Shown here piece by piece: positions 51,419 to 62,400 of a stretch of 64,000 bases of DNA; positions within the stretch are counted from its first letter, which is position 1; each line of letters starts with the position of its first letter. Below the pieces are notes generated by a model, which saw nothing but the letters and a program-made list of their open reading frames with translations, searched no databases and was not told the DNA's origin. The translations under genes and the position numbers were made by a program. This stretch comes from Anthracocystis setariae (lineage: Eukaryota; Basidiomycota; Ustilaginomycetes; Ustilaginales; Ustilaginaceae), in contig CAKMXJ010000002.1 of the NCBI GenBank assembly GCA_928724745.1, positions 1,240,001 to 1,304,000 of the forward strand, written 5' to 3'.

Positions 51419-52177
51419 GCCGTATACTTGGCCAAGACAGGCGACCAGTATCCAAAAAGAGTGAGAGGTCTAAGCGAGTTGACGAAGACGATCTGGTCGG
51501 CAGAACAGCATCCGACAATTGAGTAAAGACAGTGTAGTCTCGTCAGTATCAGTACAGGCAAAAAGGACAATAGGAAGAGGAGAGGAGATGAGATGAGATG
51601 AAGCAAGACCCGCCGAACAGTGTTGTACTGTATATGCATGAGTGGATTTCTTCGCAATCGCAATCTGCACAACAACACTTTTTGGCGTGAGAAATAATTT
51701 GGCCGTGCGTTCGTGTGTGTGAGAAAAATGTTCGGAAAGCTGCAGAAATTTCGGGCTTGCCGACCGCGATAATCCTAGATGGTCTGTACAGTTTATATGC
51801 CTCCACTCAGGGTCCACCCACTAAAGGCGGCCTCGAGCCAAATTTTAGGCTCAGGAATGGCAGCGGCGGCTCAGTTGAGGCCGAGCTGATTCATCGACCA
51901 AAAAAAGTGTTCAGCTGACCCTGAGTCACAGTGTGCAGGAGGTGATAGAGCGGCTGCATGGATCAACCTTGTCTCGCCTCTGCCGATAGAGCGTAGAGCA
52001 GTGGCTCGACCTGCCAAGTTGGCTGCTTGCTTGCCACATTGTTCACCACCATCATCGTCCGCTCGCACCTCCGCTGTCGCCGGCAGCGCAATCTTCCTCG
52101 GTGTTTAGCTGCGAAACATGCTCTGATGAACCTCTTCAAATATCAACCCTAAAAAGTCTTCGGGGCTTGCATTCACA
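51419..52177. promoter_or_regulatory. bidirectional promoter region between KAP120 and the G-patch gene
   Basis: About 760 bp. It holds a GAGATGAGATGAGATG run near 51580-51600 and TACTGTA/TGTACAG motifs near 51622-51632 and 51783-51790. No gene is seen. Confidence 0.5.
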
Positions 52178-54148
52178 ATGGCGCTCGACGCTGTGCACAT
52201 CCGTTCTCGAACCAGCTCGCCTGAAGATGGACTTGGCCGTTCTAGGGATGACTCCGAATGGCTCGGTCTCGTTGGGTCATCTTCAAGTCGATCCAACATC
52301 TCATCGAAACGGCTATCCTTTTCATCGTCGCGACCAGTGCTAGCCCGACCCAGGCGACCCGGACTTGGTAGCTCCACTTCAAGTTCTCAGTATAAACCGG
52401 ATGAGCATGGATGGCACTCACTCCGGACTGGCGAGTCACTTGCCGCTTCAGCGCTCCGCATGCACCATCGGTTCGTCAAAGCTACAGGGCTGAGCGATCC
52501 TACTCAGCTGTCTCCAAACAGTATTGAGCTTGAGACGACCAGATCCGTCTCTGAGCCTGCAACCTCGCCAACTACGGATATCGCGCGCAGTTCTGACGGA
52601 AAAGAGGCCGCTGAACCTACTTTGGCTCAGCTTTACTCTGAGCTGGCAGAGAAGATGCCAGTGGCAGAAGCCTCGCAAGCAAGGCGCCGGAATCCTGCAG
52701 CGCTAAGCAGTGCACTGCAGTCGTCTGGGAAGGATCAGGAGGCAGAACTAGCACGCGCACATCGCCACCGGCATCATTCGGAAGCTCGACAACGAACGGA
52801 ATGGTTCATTACGCGCGCCTTAACAAAGATGAGAAGGGCCCAGCATGCCCCTTCATCTGCATCCGACAATGCGAAACCGGCACAGCGTGCTTCAGATGGG
52901 ACGCTGCAGGATGATCAAATGCAGGTCAAGACCGGTGGCGCACCAACACGCAAACGCTGTTCTCGTTGTGGCGATCTTCTTCCGCCAAATGCCACATCAG
53001 AAGACTTGGCTCGGCATCGGCAAAGCATTGGCCATCGCTTGGGACTCAACGCCCCGGTCTCCTCAGCATCCGCATCAGAAGCACCTTCCCCACCTGCATT
53101 GGAAGCTCCGACGCCTGCACCACGCTCGCGTTTCTCAAGTCCAGATGCGATCTCGCTGCTTGATGCATCACTGCAAGCCCTGCATCGCAGATCTGAAAAG
53201 CTTCCGCGAAGATTGAGCAACGCGCCTCGATGGAAGAAGATCTCTCGCGACAACGTTGGTCATAATTTGCTGTCGCGCATGGGATGGAAGGAGGGGATGG
53301 GACTAGGTGTTCAAGAATGGAAGTGGCAGCAGCTCAAACGAGAGAAGCTCAAACGGCAGCGATCAAGCGCAGTGAGGGCCTTGTTGCAACGGACGACCCC
53401 CGTCCAACAGGATACACCTCCGCTTCAGCTAGACCAAAATGCAATGGGCGAGTCGGAAGTGTCCGACCAAGCCCAATGGCTCGGGTATTTGGTGCAACAG
53501 AATTCGATGTCTGCGCTGCAAGATCCCTCTACGATGCAGACGGCCTTCCCTTTCCAGTACGAGGAATCGAGCCTGGAAGCTCAGCGCCAAGCTGCGCGTG
53601 CGTGGCTGTCCAGTCTCTCTGGCAGCGATCGCGAGTGGTTCGAGTGCTTGACGAATGACGAGCAACAAGGTCTGGAGCAAGCCCTGCTTTCAGGGCACGT
53701 CACACTGGGAGATCTACAGGCGGCGGTGCTGGCAAGCACAGAGCCTCGCGACGTTGACCCCGCCAAAGGTCAAGGGCAAGCCAGCGTGGCAGCAGAGAAT
53801 CTGGGAAGCGAAGAAGCGTCCAACGCAATGCTATATCCCATCCAAGTCGAGCTTCGCAGCGATCGGAGCGGTATTGGCAATCGACCGCGCAGACGTTCAC
53901 GCGAGGCTGAAGGAAGTGTTGAAATCCGTGACTCTTCGTCCTCATGGGAGGATGCTCAGCACAGTAAGAAGAAGAGATCGGTCTCACCAACACGACCAAT
54001 CAAGGCGGTTGCGCGATCGAGGTCTCATCACGGAAGCGGTACACGACAGAGCAAGGGCAAACAGGCGGAAATGACACGGAGGCAACGTGAGGCGGCCTAC
54101 CAGAAGGATAAGCGCGAATGGCTCGACCTACGAGCTTCGCTCTCGTGA
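52178..54148 (+). CDS. G-patch domain protein with a Cys/His zinc module
   Basis: A single exon of 656 codons. Residues 1-260 are Ser/Arg-rich and disordered. Residues about 262-292 form a small zinc module (CSRCGDLL...DLARHRQSIGH). Residues about 359-385 are the G-patch, NVGHNLLSRMGWKEGMGLG, followed by a basic helix. G-patch proteins of this type activate or partner DEAH-box helicases or otherwise act in RNA processing. The C-terminal third has a compact stretch (AARAWLSSLSGSDREWFECL) then basic Ser/Arg sequence ending in TRRQREAAYQKDKREWLDLR. The zinc-plus-G-patch order recalls animal GPANK1-like proteins, but orthology is uncertain. It converges with the GNAT gene, 116 bp apart. Confidence 0.82.
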   Translation: MALDAVHIRSRTSSPEDGLGRSRDDSEWLGLVGSSSSRSNISSKRLSFSSSRPVLARPRRPGLGSSTSSSQYKPDEHGWHSLRTGESLAASALRMHHRFVKATGLSDPTQLSPNSIELETTRSVSEPATSPTTDIARSSDGKEAAEPTLAQLYSELAEKMPVAEASQARRRNPAALSSALQSSGKDQEAELARAHRHRHHSEARQRTEWFITRALTKMRRAQHAPSSASDNAKPAQRASDGTLQDDQMQVKTGGAPTRKRCSRCGDLLPPNATSEDLARHRQSIGHRLGLNAPVSSASASEAPSPPALEAPTPAPRSRFSSPDAISLLDASLQALHRRSEKLPRRLSNAPRWKKISRDNVGHNLLSRMGWKEGMGLGVQEWKWQQLKREKLKRQRSSAVRALLQRTTPVQQDTPPLQLDQNAMGESEVSDQAQWLGYLVQQNSMSALQDPSTMQTAFPFQYEESSLEAQRQAARAWLSSLSGSDREWFECLTNDEQQGLEQALLSGHVTLGDLQAAVLASTEPRDVDPAKGQGQASVAAENLGSEEASNAMLYPIQVELRSDRSGIGNRPRRRSREAEGSVEIRDSSSSWEDAQHSKKKRSVSPTRPIKAVARSRSHHGSGTRQSKGKQAEMTRRQREAAYQKDKREWLDLRASLS

Positions 54149-54264
54149 AACCGAAGCACAAACCTACCCAGACTTTCCGATCTTGATGGAGTTTTGCGAC
54201 AAGGATGCAATGAAGGCTAACATAGTGTATGTTTGTCGAATCTTTTGGGTCTAGTAGGTGAGGT

Positions 54265-55154
54265 CTAGATGAGGTTGGCGAGATTCTCGATGCCTTGCTG
54301 TTCGAGACGCATGCCCTTCCATTCGTCCATGGGCTTGGCGCCCAGAACTTTGGTGTAGAACGCGATTGAAGGACTGCAGCGTGGGTTGGGACAGCAACAT
54401 ACACCAGAGTCAGTACCATATTTCACCTAACCGAGATTCACCTCGATACGGAAGCAACACTTACGCATTCCAAGTCAAGACGGACCAATCCATCCTGGCG
54501 CAATCCTTCTGCTGAGCGACCTGGCCGAGAGCTTTGAACAGCAGCTTTCCAACGCCCTTGTTGCGCAGTGTGGGGATCACGAACAAGTCCTCGAGGTAGA
54601 GCGAAGGTTTAGACGTCCAGGTCGAGAACGAATAGAAGTACTGTGGGAATTCGATAAGGCGAAGCGCGAAAGTTTAGGTCGGATGCAGAGAGGATGGGGG
54701 TCTGGGAAGGTAGAGGTGGACTTACGAGGGCCATTCCGACAGCGACGGGGCTCGAGCTTTCCGAGTGCTGCTCGGCGATCAGCACTTCTGCGTAGCCTTT
54801 GTTGAACACATTCTCCTCAAGCTGTATAGGGATCGCCAAGGGTACTTCGGTGTCAGCGATGGGAGTGGTCCGAGGTGACGAAATGAGCATGGATGAGAAG
54901 AAGGTGAGCTTACCGTTTGAACTGTGGCCTTGACGGCATCAGGTTCCTTCTCGTAGTCGGCCAGCTGCTGGATCTGTCGAGTTGGTAGCGAGGACACGGT
55001 CAGTGGAAGCTGCACATCAATCAACTAGGCCAATGAGCGAGCGAGTGAGCGGGCGAGAGTGTGGACCTACAAAGTCAAGGATGGCTGGGCAGTCCTGCTT
55101 GGTTCCCCTGCGGATCTGGAACTGCTTGTCGGACGAAGAAACGAGGGCAGACAT
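54265..55154 (-). CDS. GNAT N-acetyltransferase, diamine/thialysine acetyltransferase-like
   Basis: Five exons: 55154-55071, 54973-54914, 54821-54726, 54640-54465 and 54373-54265, all with GT-AG borders, adding up to exactly 174 codons. The protein reads MSALVSSSDKQFQIRRGTKQ, then IQQLADYEKEPDAVKATV, then YFYSFSTWTSKPSLYLEDLF, the acetyl-CoA loop PTLRNKGVGKLLFKALGQVA, DWSVLTWNAPSIAFYTKVLG, and ends GIENLANLI. This order is that of spermidine/spermine-type (SSAT2-like, PF00583) acetyltransferases. The substrate could be a polyamine, thialysine or another amine. Small exons (60-176 nt) contrast with neighbouring single-exon genes. It diverges from MED20, whose start lies 371 bp away. Confidence 0.9.
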
Positions 55155-55524
55155 CTTTGGCAATGGCTGTGCGAGGTTGTTGTGGACAAGAAGAAAGGTG
55201 CTCGATCTTGCCTTGTTGGACTCAAGTAGCATTTCAGCGTTCCTGCGACTTTGGGGCGAATTTTGCCGAAGGTGGAGGAAGGCAGGCCAGCAGGCCACGA
55301 GTCACGGAATGGCAGCACAGTCTGTCTTTGGCCCGCACTCTTCGGCGTTCTTCTTGGCTCTCGGCGGCTTTCTTAGTGCACGCCCGTGGATTTCTCGGGA
55401 GTCGGGCTGAAGTGTGCTTCTTCCCAACGTTCGACTTTGGAGGTGCACGTCCATATCCTTGAATGACATCTTGAACCCTGAGATACATCAGTGGCCAAAC
55501 ATCAGGGTCTGAATCTTGGGCGCA
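55155..55524. promoter_or_regulatory. bidirectional promoter of the GNAT and MED20 genes
   Basis: A 370-bp gap between divergent start codons. No further gene or unusual motif was seen. Confidence 0.55.
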
Positions 55525-57819
55525 ATGGGCGTATCCAGCACAGCACGGCTGCCATCGTTGGGTGCGCAATCCATCCCTCCTCTCTTCAGCCATCTTCAGC
55601 ACACCTCGAATGCCAAGGTCGTCTCGCGATGGAGCATCAATATCCGTTCCTTCCGCGCCGTACCCGTCCCCACCAATGCGTGGCCATCCGCAGGCCAGTA
55701 CGACTCCTCCTTCAACCGCGTGGTGGATGACGCTGAATCAAGCAGCCAGACGAACACATCTTTCTCCTCTAGCCTGGCGGGTCAATTGGCCAGCGCAACT
55801 GCCCCTGCTGCAGGTTCATCCGCTTCGGCAACACCACCACTGACCAAGCCAAGAACAATGTGGCAAGTCGTGCTGTCAGATCATCCTGGAGTTGTGTTCG
55901 TCATTGTGGAGGATACAGGTAGGCCGTCTCGTGCCAAGGCGTGGCGCGACTGGGAAATCTCGATGAAGAAATGGAAAAAGGCAAAGCGAAAGGAGATCGA
56001 GGCTAGGCGCAAACAGCAGCAAAGGGCGCAGCAAAGGGCGCTACACCGAGCCAACACGGCGAAAGAGCAATCCACACGCGATGCTGTTTTGTCTCAGGGA
56101 GGCGAGGCAAAAGATGCTGCAGGAAGCCAAGTCGCAACGTCGATGGAAGGTGCTCCAGTGCCAGAAGACAAGGCAGAACCCATGGATGTGGATACAGTCA
56201 CCTCAGCGACAGCCTCCACTGCGACGAATACGGTCAGATCTGATGCTCCTTCAGCCACTTCAGAGTCATGGGAGAAGCAACAATCGTCGGGGGCCAATAT
56301 CACACCGATCAACGAACAAGCTGCCGACATGCCGAAAATCGACCAAGAAGAAAGAGACGAACCTATCGAACTAGCGGGTCCCAAACCGAAACTTGGTCTT
56401 CCCTCGCACACTCGCTACACAATCTCAGCTCTCACATCCTCCATGTCAGCCATGTTGACTGGGCTCAATCTGCCTCCACCGCACGGAGCTCCTGTGGGAA
56501 CAGCGGGACCAGGCGCATGGGTTCCTCGTGGAGCAGCAGTGTCGATCGAAGGTCTGGTGCTCGAGATCAACAGTCAAAACTTGAATGCGCTTCCTGGCAT
56601 CTCGCCTGCGCTCGCCTCTCTCTCCTCTACAGACGATGCAGCAACTTTCCCCAGAAGCAACGGGGTGGGCTCCACGAGGTCAGGTGTAGGTGCGGGAGGT
56701 GCTGGCCAAGTCGACTGGAGAGTTCGAGTAGGTAGTGTCATGGGTGGAGGCGGACGTAGCGCAGGCGCCATCGTCGAAGCCGAGTTCCTGCCCGTCTCTA
56801 CACTTCTTCCCACATCCAAATTCATGCAAGAGTTCCTGCACTCTTTGTTCCCGCCTGGACTCGTTCCCATGCCTCCTGCACCCGCACCCGCCGCACCCGC
56901 ACCCGGCGTGCCCAACCAGAACATTGTGGGTGGGCAGTCGCGCGGACCTCCAACCGCTTCGGCTATAGCAAGCGCAGTAGGCACTCCACGCAGCCTTCAT
57001 GGGGCACTCGGTCCAGCGAACGGTGCCAATGGTAATACGGCAATTGCAGGTGGGTTGACTGGGTTCAACTATACGATTGGAGGAGGTGGCGCAGGCGCCA
57101 CTGCGCCGAACCGCAGTTTCAACATTCCAGTGCTGTCCGATCAGCTTTGGGAGGAGGTCGTGCCGCGTTCAGGCGAGGGTTGGCGTAGACGCATTGCCAA
57201 GAGATCGCACCGCATCAAGGCGACGGCTCGAATGGAGCGCAGGCAGCGAAAGAATGGGACAGAGAAGAACGATCAGAGCTCCGCTAGCGGAGCTTCGGCA
57301 AAGCATGCACATACCCATGGAGTCGATGACGCGTTTGGATGGCACGCGTTTGGCTCAGAAGATGAAGCAGAGGCGCCCCAATGTGCACCTACAAACGACG
57401 AATGGCGGGATGAGGATGAGGATGAAGACCAAGTGTCGTCGTCGGATTCTGAAGCTGAGCAAACGCTGCTTTCTGGTACCAAGATGGCTGCAGGCGCATT
57501 GGCAGGGACAGCAGTGACGATGCAACAGGTAGATGAGGATGACGATGATGACGATGATGATCGTCCGCTTGGCGCGCCGATCCGGACAAGCTCGAATCGC
57601 GCATCCTCCATCGCTCCTGGGTCTACCGCTCAGCCCGCGACCACCGACGCTGCAGTGGCTAAGAAGGAAGATGCCGTACAGCTCATCTTCCAAGGGCTCC
57701 GTTCGGAAGGACAGCCCAGCGATAGCAGTGTGGAAGAAGATGGATGGACAGGGATCGAACGTGGAAGACGCATCGCTTTCCAGTATGTGCAGATGCTACG
57801 TGCAGAGGGAATCATCTGA
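55525..57819 (+). CDS. MED20: Mediator complex subunit 20, greatly enlarged
   Basis: 764 codons from ATG at 55525 (MGVSSTARLP), the family-like start. MED20 segments occur in order but far apart: RWSINIRSFRAVP near residue 35, MWQVVLSDHPGVVFVIVED near 110, YTISALTSSMSAML near 295, GAWVPRGAAVSIEGLVLEI near 330, DWRVRVGSVMGGGGRSAGAI near 395, and EFLHSLFPP near 435. MED20 with MED18 forms a beta-barrel head module that contacts RNA polymerase II. Yeast and human MED20 are ~210 residues; here Ala/Ser/Thr-rich and Lys/Arg/Gln-rich inserts and an acidic tail (DEDDDDDDDD) treble the size. Assignment rests on pattern order rather than strong identity. Confidence 0.7.
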   Translation: MGVSSTARLPSLGAQSIPPLFSHLQHTSNAKVVSRWSINIRSFRAVPVPTNAWPSAGQYDSSFNRVVDDAESSSQTNTSFSSSLAGQLASATAPAAGSSASATPPLTKPRTMWQVVLSDHPGVVFVIVEDTGRPSRAKAWRDWEISMKKWKKAKRKEIEARRKQQQRAQQRALHRANTAKEQSTRDAVLSQGGEAKDAAGSQVATSMEGAPVPEDKAEPMDVDTVTSATASTATNTVRSDAPSATSESWEKQQSSGANITPINEQAADMPKIDQEERDEPIELAGPKPKLGLPSHTRYTISALTSSMSAMLTGLNLPPPHGAPVGTAGPGAWVPRGAAVSIEGLVLEINSQNLNALPGISPALASLSSTDDAATFPRSNGVGSTRSGVGAGGAGQVDWRVRVGSVMGGGGRSAGAIVEAEFLPVSTLLPTSKFMQEFLHSLFPPGLVPMPPAPAPAAPAPGVPNQNIVGGQSRGPPTASAIASAVGTPRSLHGALGPANGANGNTAIAGGLTGFNYTIGGGGAGATAPNRSFNIPVLSDQLWEEVVPRSGEGWRRRIAKRSHRIKATARMERRQRKNGTEKNDQSSASGASAKHAHTHGVDDAFGWHAFGSEDEAEAPQCAPTNDEWRDEDEDEDQVSSSDSEAEQTLLSGTKMAAGALAGTAVTMQQVDEDDDDDDDDRPLGAPIRTSSNRASSIAPGSTAQPATTDAAVAKKEDAVQLIFQGLRSEGQPSDSSVEEDGWTGIERGRRIAFQYVQMLRAEGII

Positions 57820-58163
57820 ATGGCACAGTAACATACTGTACCGCAGAGTAACACATTGCACAATTCGAAGGACAGCTTGGTGATGCAAAGTGATGCTGTA
57901 GCTTTCCGTGTTCCGGATGATTTTGGCAACTGGTGCCAATGGTTTGAAGCGATCTGACAGAGATGCTGAAATTTTAGCGATTTCCAGAAGACTGCCGAAT
58001 CGAAATCCAATTTTGCCTTTAAACGTGGCTCGTCCGTGGATGGACGTGTGCAGCCAGGACAGAATAATACTGAGCGGTCTTGGATTTTGCTCTTGCACCT
58101 CTCTCCTCCACCATATCCAACGATTCGGCAAGCACTCCCGCAACTGTGCGAACAACGATCAAG
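57820..58163. other. intergenic between MED20 and GET4
   Basis: 344 bp on the same-strand boundary. A TACTGTACC motif lies 10-20 bp after the MED20 stop (57833-57841). The GET4 frame is open from 58080, but a conserved start is at 58164. Confidence 0.5.
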
Positions 58164-59348
58164 ATGAGCTCCGGCTACGAACTGCACCAAAAGCTGCGAA
58201 CCAAGACGGTGCGACAGGTCAAGAAGAAGCAATACGATGAAGCGATTTCGACGCTCCACGCGGGTGCGCTCGAGCTGCTCTCGCAAAACGAACAGGGTTC
58301 CGGTTGCGATCTAGCCATCTACATGATCGATGTGTATGGCATCAAGAACCAAGCCAACGACGCGGATGCTCGCGATCGCATCACTGATATCCTGGACAAG
58401 GTTGCACCCGACTTTTGGCGCAAGAAACTCATCGATGCTGCGGTCAAGTGGAGCATCAAGGCTACCGAGGCTTCGACGGGCGATCCGCTTTTGCGTCTGC
58501 ATATTGCCAAGCTCTATGCCAAGGAGGCTGATTACCAACATGCCGAGCCTCATTTCCTTGCATCGTGCGTCGAGACGGACAAGACCTACGCCATCGAGTC
58601 GGCACCCAAAGCGTATGCTTCCGCGATGGTCGAGTGGCTCGCCAAATTTGCAGGCCAAGCTAGCCAACAGCCTGGAGAGACTCGATCGGTAGATGCAATT
58701 CAACGGATCGAAGCGGGTCGTTTCGCTCTACGTGCAACCATCCCTTTGCTGGCCAACCATGCAGTGAAACAAGCCATCGCCTTCCAGGATACCTACCTCA
58801 CCACCATTACAGCAACACAGAAATCCCTCCTCCTCCCCGTCTCCCCCAACCCTCGCCCTTACACCCCACCCGGCTCAACCACCCCAACAAACATCCAACT
58901 CTACCTCACCGCCAATGCCGACCTCAACTTTAGCCAAATGGCCGTCGCCCTCGTATCGGAATCGTTGCGACTCAAAACCGCATCCTCATCGACATCGGTT
59001 CCCGACTGGTTGAGAAACGCGTGGGTGAACCTAGTCCGACAGTACGAACGCGAGGCACCGGCATTGGCACATGAGGACGCCATTCGAAGTGCCATCCCTC
59101 AAATCGGCGTCGACTGGTTCGGCCTCCCACAGCAAAGACAAAGCGGAAACATGCTCAGCGAGATGATGGCTAGCTTGTTCGGTGGTCCCCAACCACCAAC
59201 AACAGCACCAGCAGCGCAATCCATCAAAGGCGCAGGAAAACCTCCCCTACCCCTCACATCCACCTCAACCTCGTCTTCGTCATCGTCTTCGACAGCACAA
59301 CCACAACAAAAAGTCGCAGCCGATCTCGTAGATGACGAAATGGATTAA
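58164..59348 (+). CDS. GET4: Get4, TRC/GET pathway adaptor for tail-anchored proteins
   Basis: 394 codons starting MSSGYELHQKLRTKTVRQVKKKQYDEAISTL. The N-terminal ~300 residues form the tetratricopeptide-like alpha-solenoid of Get4, with YDEAISTLHAGALELLSQNE, LAIYMIDVYGIKN, WSIKATEASTGDPLLRLHIA and YAKEADYQHAEPHFL. Get4 with Get5 hands tail-anchored proteins from Sgt2 to Get3. A Thr/Pro insert (about 225-250) and a Ser/Thr-rich C-terminal tail ending DLVDDEMD lengthen it relative to yeast Get4 (~310). The gene ends 7 bp before a run of 12 C, convergent with PRP8 86 bp away. Confidence 0.9.
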   Translation: MSSGYELHQKLRTKTVRQVKKKQYDEAISTLHAGALELLSQNEQGSGCDLAIYMIDVYGIKNQANDADARDRITDILDKVAPDFWRKKLIDAAVKWSIKATEASTGDPLLRLHIAKLYAKEADYQHAEPHFLASCVETDKTYAIESAPKAYASAMVEWLAKFAGQASQQPGETRSVDAIQRIEAGRFALRATIPLLANHAVKQAIAFQDTYLTTITATQKSLLLPVSPNPRPYTPPGSTTPTNIQLYLTANADLNFSQMAVALVSESLRLKTASSSTSVPDWLRNAWVNLVRQYEREAPALAHEDAIRSAIPQIGVDWFGLPQQRQSGNMLSEMMASLFGGPQPPTTAPAAQSIKGAGKPPLPLTSTSTSSSSSSSTAQPQQKVAADLVDDEMD

Positions 59349-59435
59349 ACCCCCCCCCCCCCCAACACTGAATTCAAACAGGGTTTCTCACTCTTCGTTT
59401 GTTCTCCTTTGCATGTGTGTGAAATTGAGATCGAA
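59349..59435. terminator. shared 3' region of GET4 and PRP8 with a poly-C run
   Basis: 87 bp between two convergent stop codons. It holds C12 at about 59350-59361, followed by T-rich sequence. Both transcripts must end in or overlap across this gap. Confidence 0.4.
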
Positions 59436-62400
59436 CTAAGCGAACGCATTATGAACATCGGCGTTATCGCCCACCGCGACGTCGTTTGTGAACGAGAGGA
59501 AGTTGTGCGGCCTATGCACCTCATCCCAAAACGCGGGGGGTCTATCCAAGGTGACTTGGTACTTGAGCGTTGGTGTCCACTGTGGGCTCAAACTGAGCGC
59601 GTAATTCCAGGCGGCGCCATCCTTGGGAGTCAAGGTAGTGCCTAAAATGCGATCGCTCAACAAGAGCTGTACCTTATCCACCATTGCTGCAGCGTTGAAA
59701 CCTGCGCCGCCGCCGGCGGAGGCGATTTCGGCGTCGGTGACTTTTCGACCCCATTCAAAGCCAGCAACGCTGAGCGTGTAGGCGGACAACGAAACGGATC
59801 CCGGTGTAAATGCACACGAGATGCAAATCGTCGAAGCTCCCCAAGAGGTATGCTTAGCCATGGTACGCGCATGCACCGCCACATCCTGCGCCGGCAAATA
59901 AGCCATATCCATCGAAGACGTCTTGATCCACCCCAACGGCTCCAGATCCCTAAGTATGAAATCATGCTCCGGCAAATCATCCGGCAATTCGACACCATGG
60001 TTCGACCCGCGCTGAGGAACCCACACAATCACCTTAACCTCCTTAATCGTCGGCGCATCCGGCGCCGAAACCCCATACAAATACCCCGCCACCTGCGTCC
60101 TCAAATCCGCCCCAACAATAAACGTCTTGAGCACATTCTTGGGCATCACATACGTCCAACTGCCCACATCATCGCGGATGTCATCGTTGGACACATACAG
60201 ATGCTGACATCGCAACGCCAGATTCGTCGCCGCCAACGCACGCACCCTCCAATCCGACTTGGAACTAAACACCTTGTTCTCATACTGCGTCGTCGTCACC
60301 GTCTGAATCTCGTCTCCATGCACATTCACCGTACGCGTCTGCGTCGCCGTCACCTGCTGCTGCGTCGCCTCCGCCGTCTTCTCCAACTCCGCCATCTGCT
60401 GCCGCTGCACCGACGGCGCCTGGATCGTCATCCCCAAAATGATATCCCGAATCTCGGAACTCGTCAGCGAGTTGACATTCACATTGTTCCTCTTGCCAAA
60501 ATCGGCCAGGATCAGATCACGCAGCTGGATCTCGACCTTGATCCACTCGTCGTCCGTCAAGGTCGGCCACAGGTGGTGCGCCTCCGTCACCACGCCCGGA
60601 TGCGGTCGTAGGATGATCTTGGCCTTCTCCTGGTTGACGTGGAGCGAACGCAGAAGCAGGATCAGTCGCGAAAACGCGGTAAAGCTCGAGACATTCGACA
60701 TCCAGTTGTCGTACGACGAGTAGAGCACCATCTGCGGCTGCGTCGCCTTCAACACCAGATCGCCGATCGCTTCGAGCTTCAAAAACGACTGGAACGGCAA
60801 CTGCAACTCGGATCCCACGATCGACAAGTTGGGGAAGTCGAGCGAGTGCGTCTCGAGCGGATCGAGCATCCCTTTTCGCGAAACAATGATGCGCTTCGGC
60901 TGCTCTTCCACAGGCAGCGATCGCACCAGTGCGATGGTCTCTTCGGCCGTCTTCCACTTGGCCAACTGGCCCAGACGTTTCTGGCCCGCCCACACCGAGG
61001 TATGGATGACCTTGAGGAACAGCTGTCCGGTTCGCGGGTTGAGGATGATGATGGCGCCGTTGATCGGCTTGGTGACCAAGTTGCCCTCGAACGTACGGTG
61101 GATGGTGACTCGGTAGACGTTGGTGTCATCGACAAACCAGATGATCTGATTGCTGAACAGCTCGGCATAGTTGTTCGAGTTGAGGTACGGCTCCGTCGGC
61201 TCGGAGCTGTAGAGCTGCAGACTCTTGCGAACACGCTCGCGAAGCACGTAGAGCGCTGGATTCGCCTTCATGATCTTGGCCATGGCCTGCTGGATGAGCG
61301 GCTTGCTGCCTGGGAACCAGATGCCGTATGCCGAGTGGATGTTGTACGCCAGATCGATACCGACGAGCGCACCAGTAGCGGATGGATAGATGGACGTATT
61401 GTCGCTCGTGTAGTCCAAGAACTTGGCGCGACAGTAACGCTCGATATCGTGCGAGTCGTAGTCACCCCACCGAAGCTGCACATCGACCCACCACTTGTTA
61501 CCGCTCGAGCCGTCCATCACATCCCTCGTATCGGTCAGCAACGACGGCCTCGACATGGGCCACTTGTAACTGGCAAACAGCAGGATGTCGGAACTCGACG
61601 CCGTGAGCCTGTACGACTTTCTCGGATGGATCGTCTCCTTCTGCACCGTCTCGATCGACAGCGCCTCGAGCTCCTGGTCAAACACCTGGCACAAATCCAT
61701 GACCACCGACTCGTGGATCTTCTGCCACAAATGCGCGCGGAACAGCTGGATGTACGAGATCTTGAGCGAAGGCATCTTACCCGACATGAGCACACCACAC
61801 AGGTCGAGCTGCACCTGGAAACCGATGTACACGCTACTGCGGTTGAGCGTCGGCGACCACCACAGCGTGAAGCGACGGTTGGGAATCTGCGACAGGCCCG
61901 ACCTCTGTGCGTTGGTAAGACGCTTCTGCTGCATGCTCTCCTCGAACGAAGACGACTTCTCCCAGAACAGACCCTCCCAAGTTGGATGACCCGTGGCGGC
62001 GAACAGCGAATGTTCGAGGATCGTCTCGACACCGCCGAGAGCTGCGATCGTGTCGGTACGCAGCTGATTGAGGTTGTGCAGCTTACCGTCGTGACGCTGG
62101 TTGGTCCAAGCAAACGGTTGCGCTTTGGCGATCTGATACTTCTTGAACTCCTGTCGCACACGCCACATCTTGTCGTACGACAAGATGGTACGGTCCTTCT
62201 GGAACAGCGTCGCGATACGAGGCAGACCGCGGTGGAAAGAGTCTTCGAGGTCCTCGAGCGTCAAGCGACGATTCTGTTCGTTGGCCTCCTTTCGCTTCTG
62301 TGCATACTCCTGCCAAACGCGCGCCGAGTCCTCGAATTCGGACGCCCAGGGTGTGATGTATCGGTAGAGTGCCGGCAGCAGCTGGTCTTCCTGATTCGAC

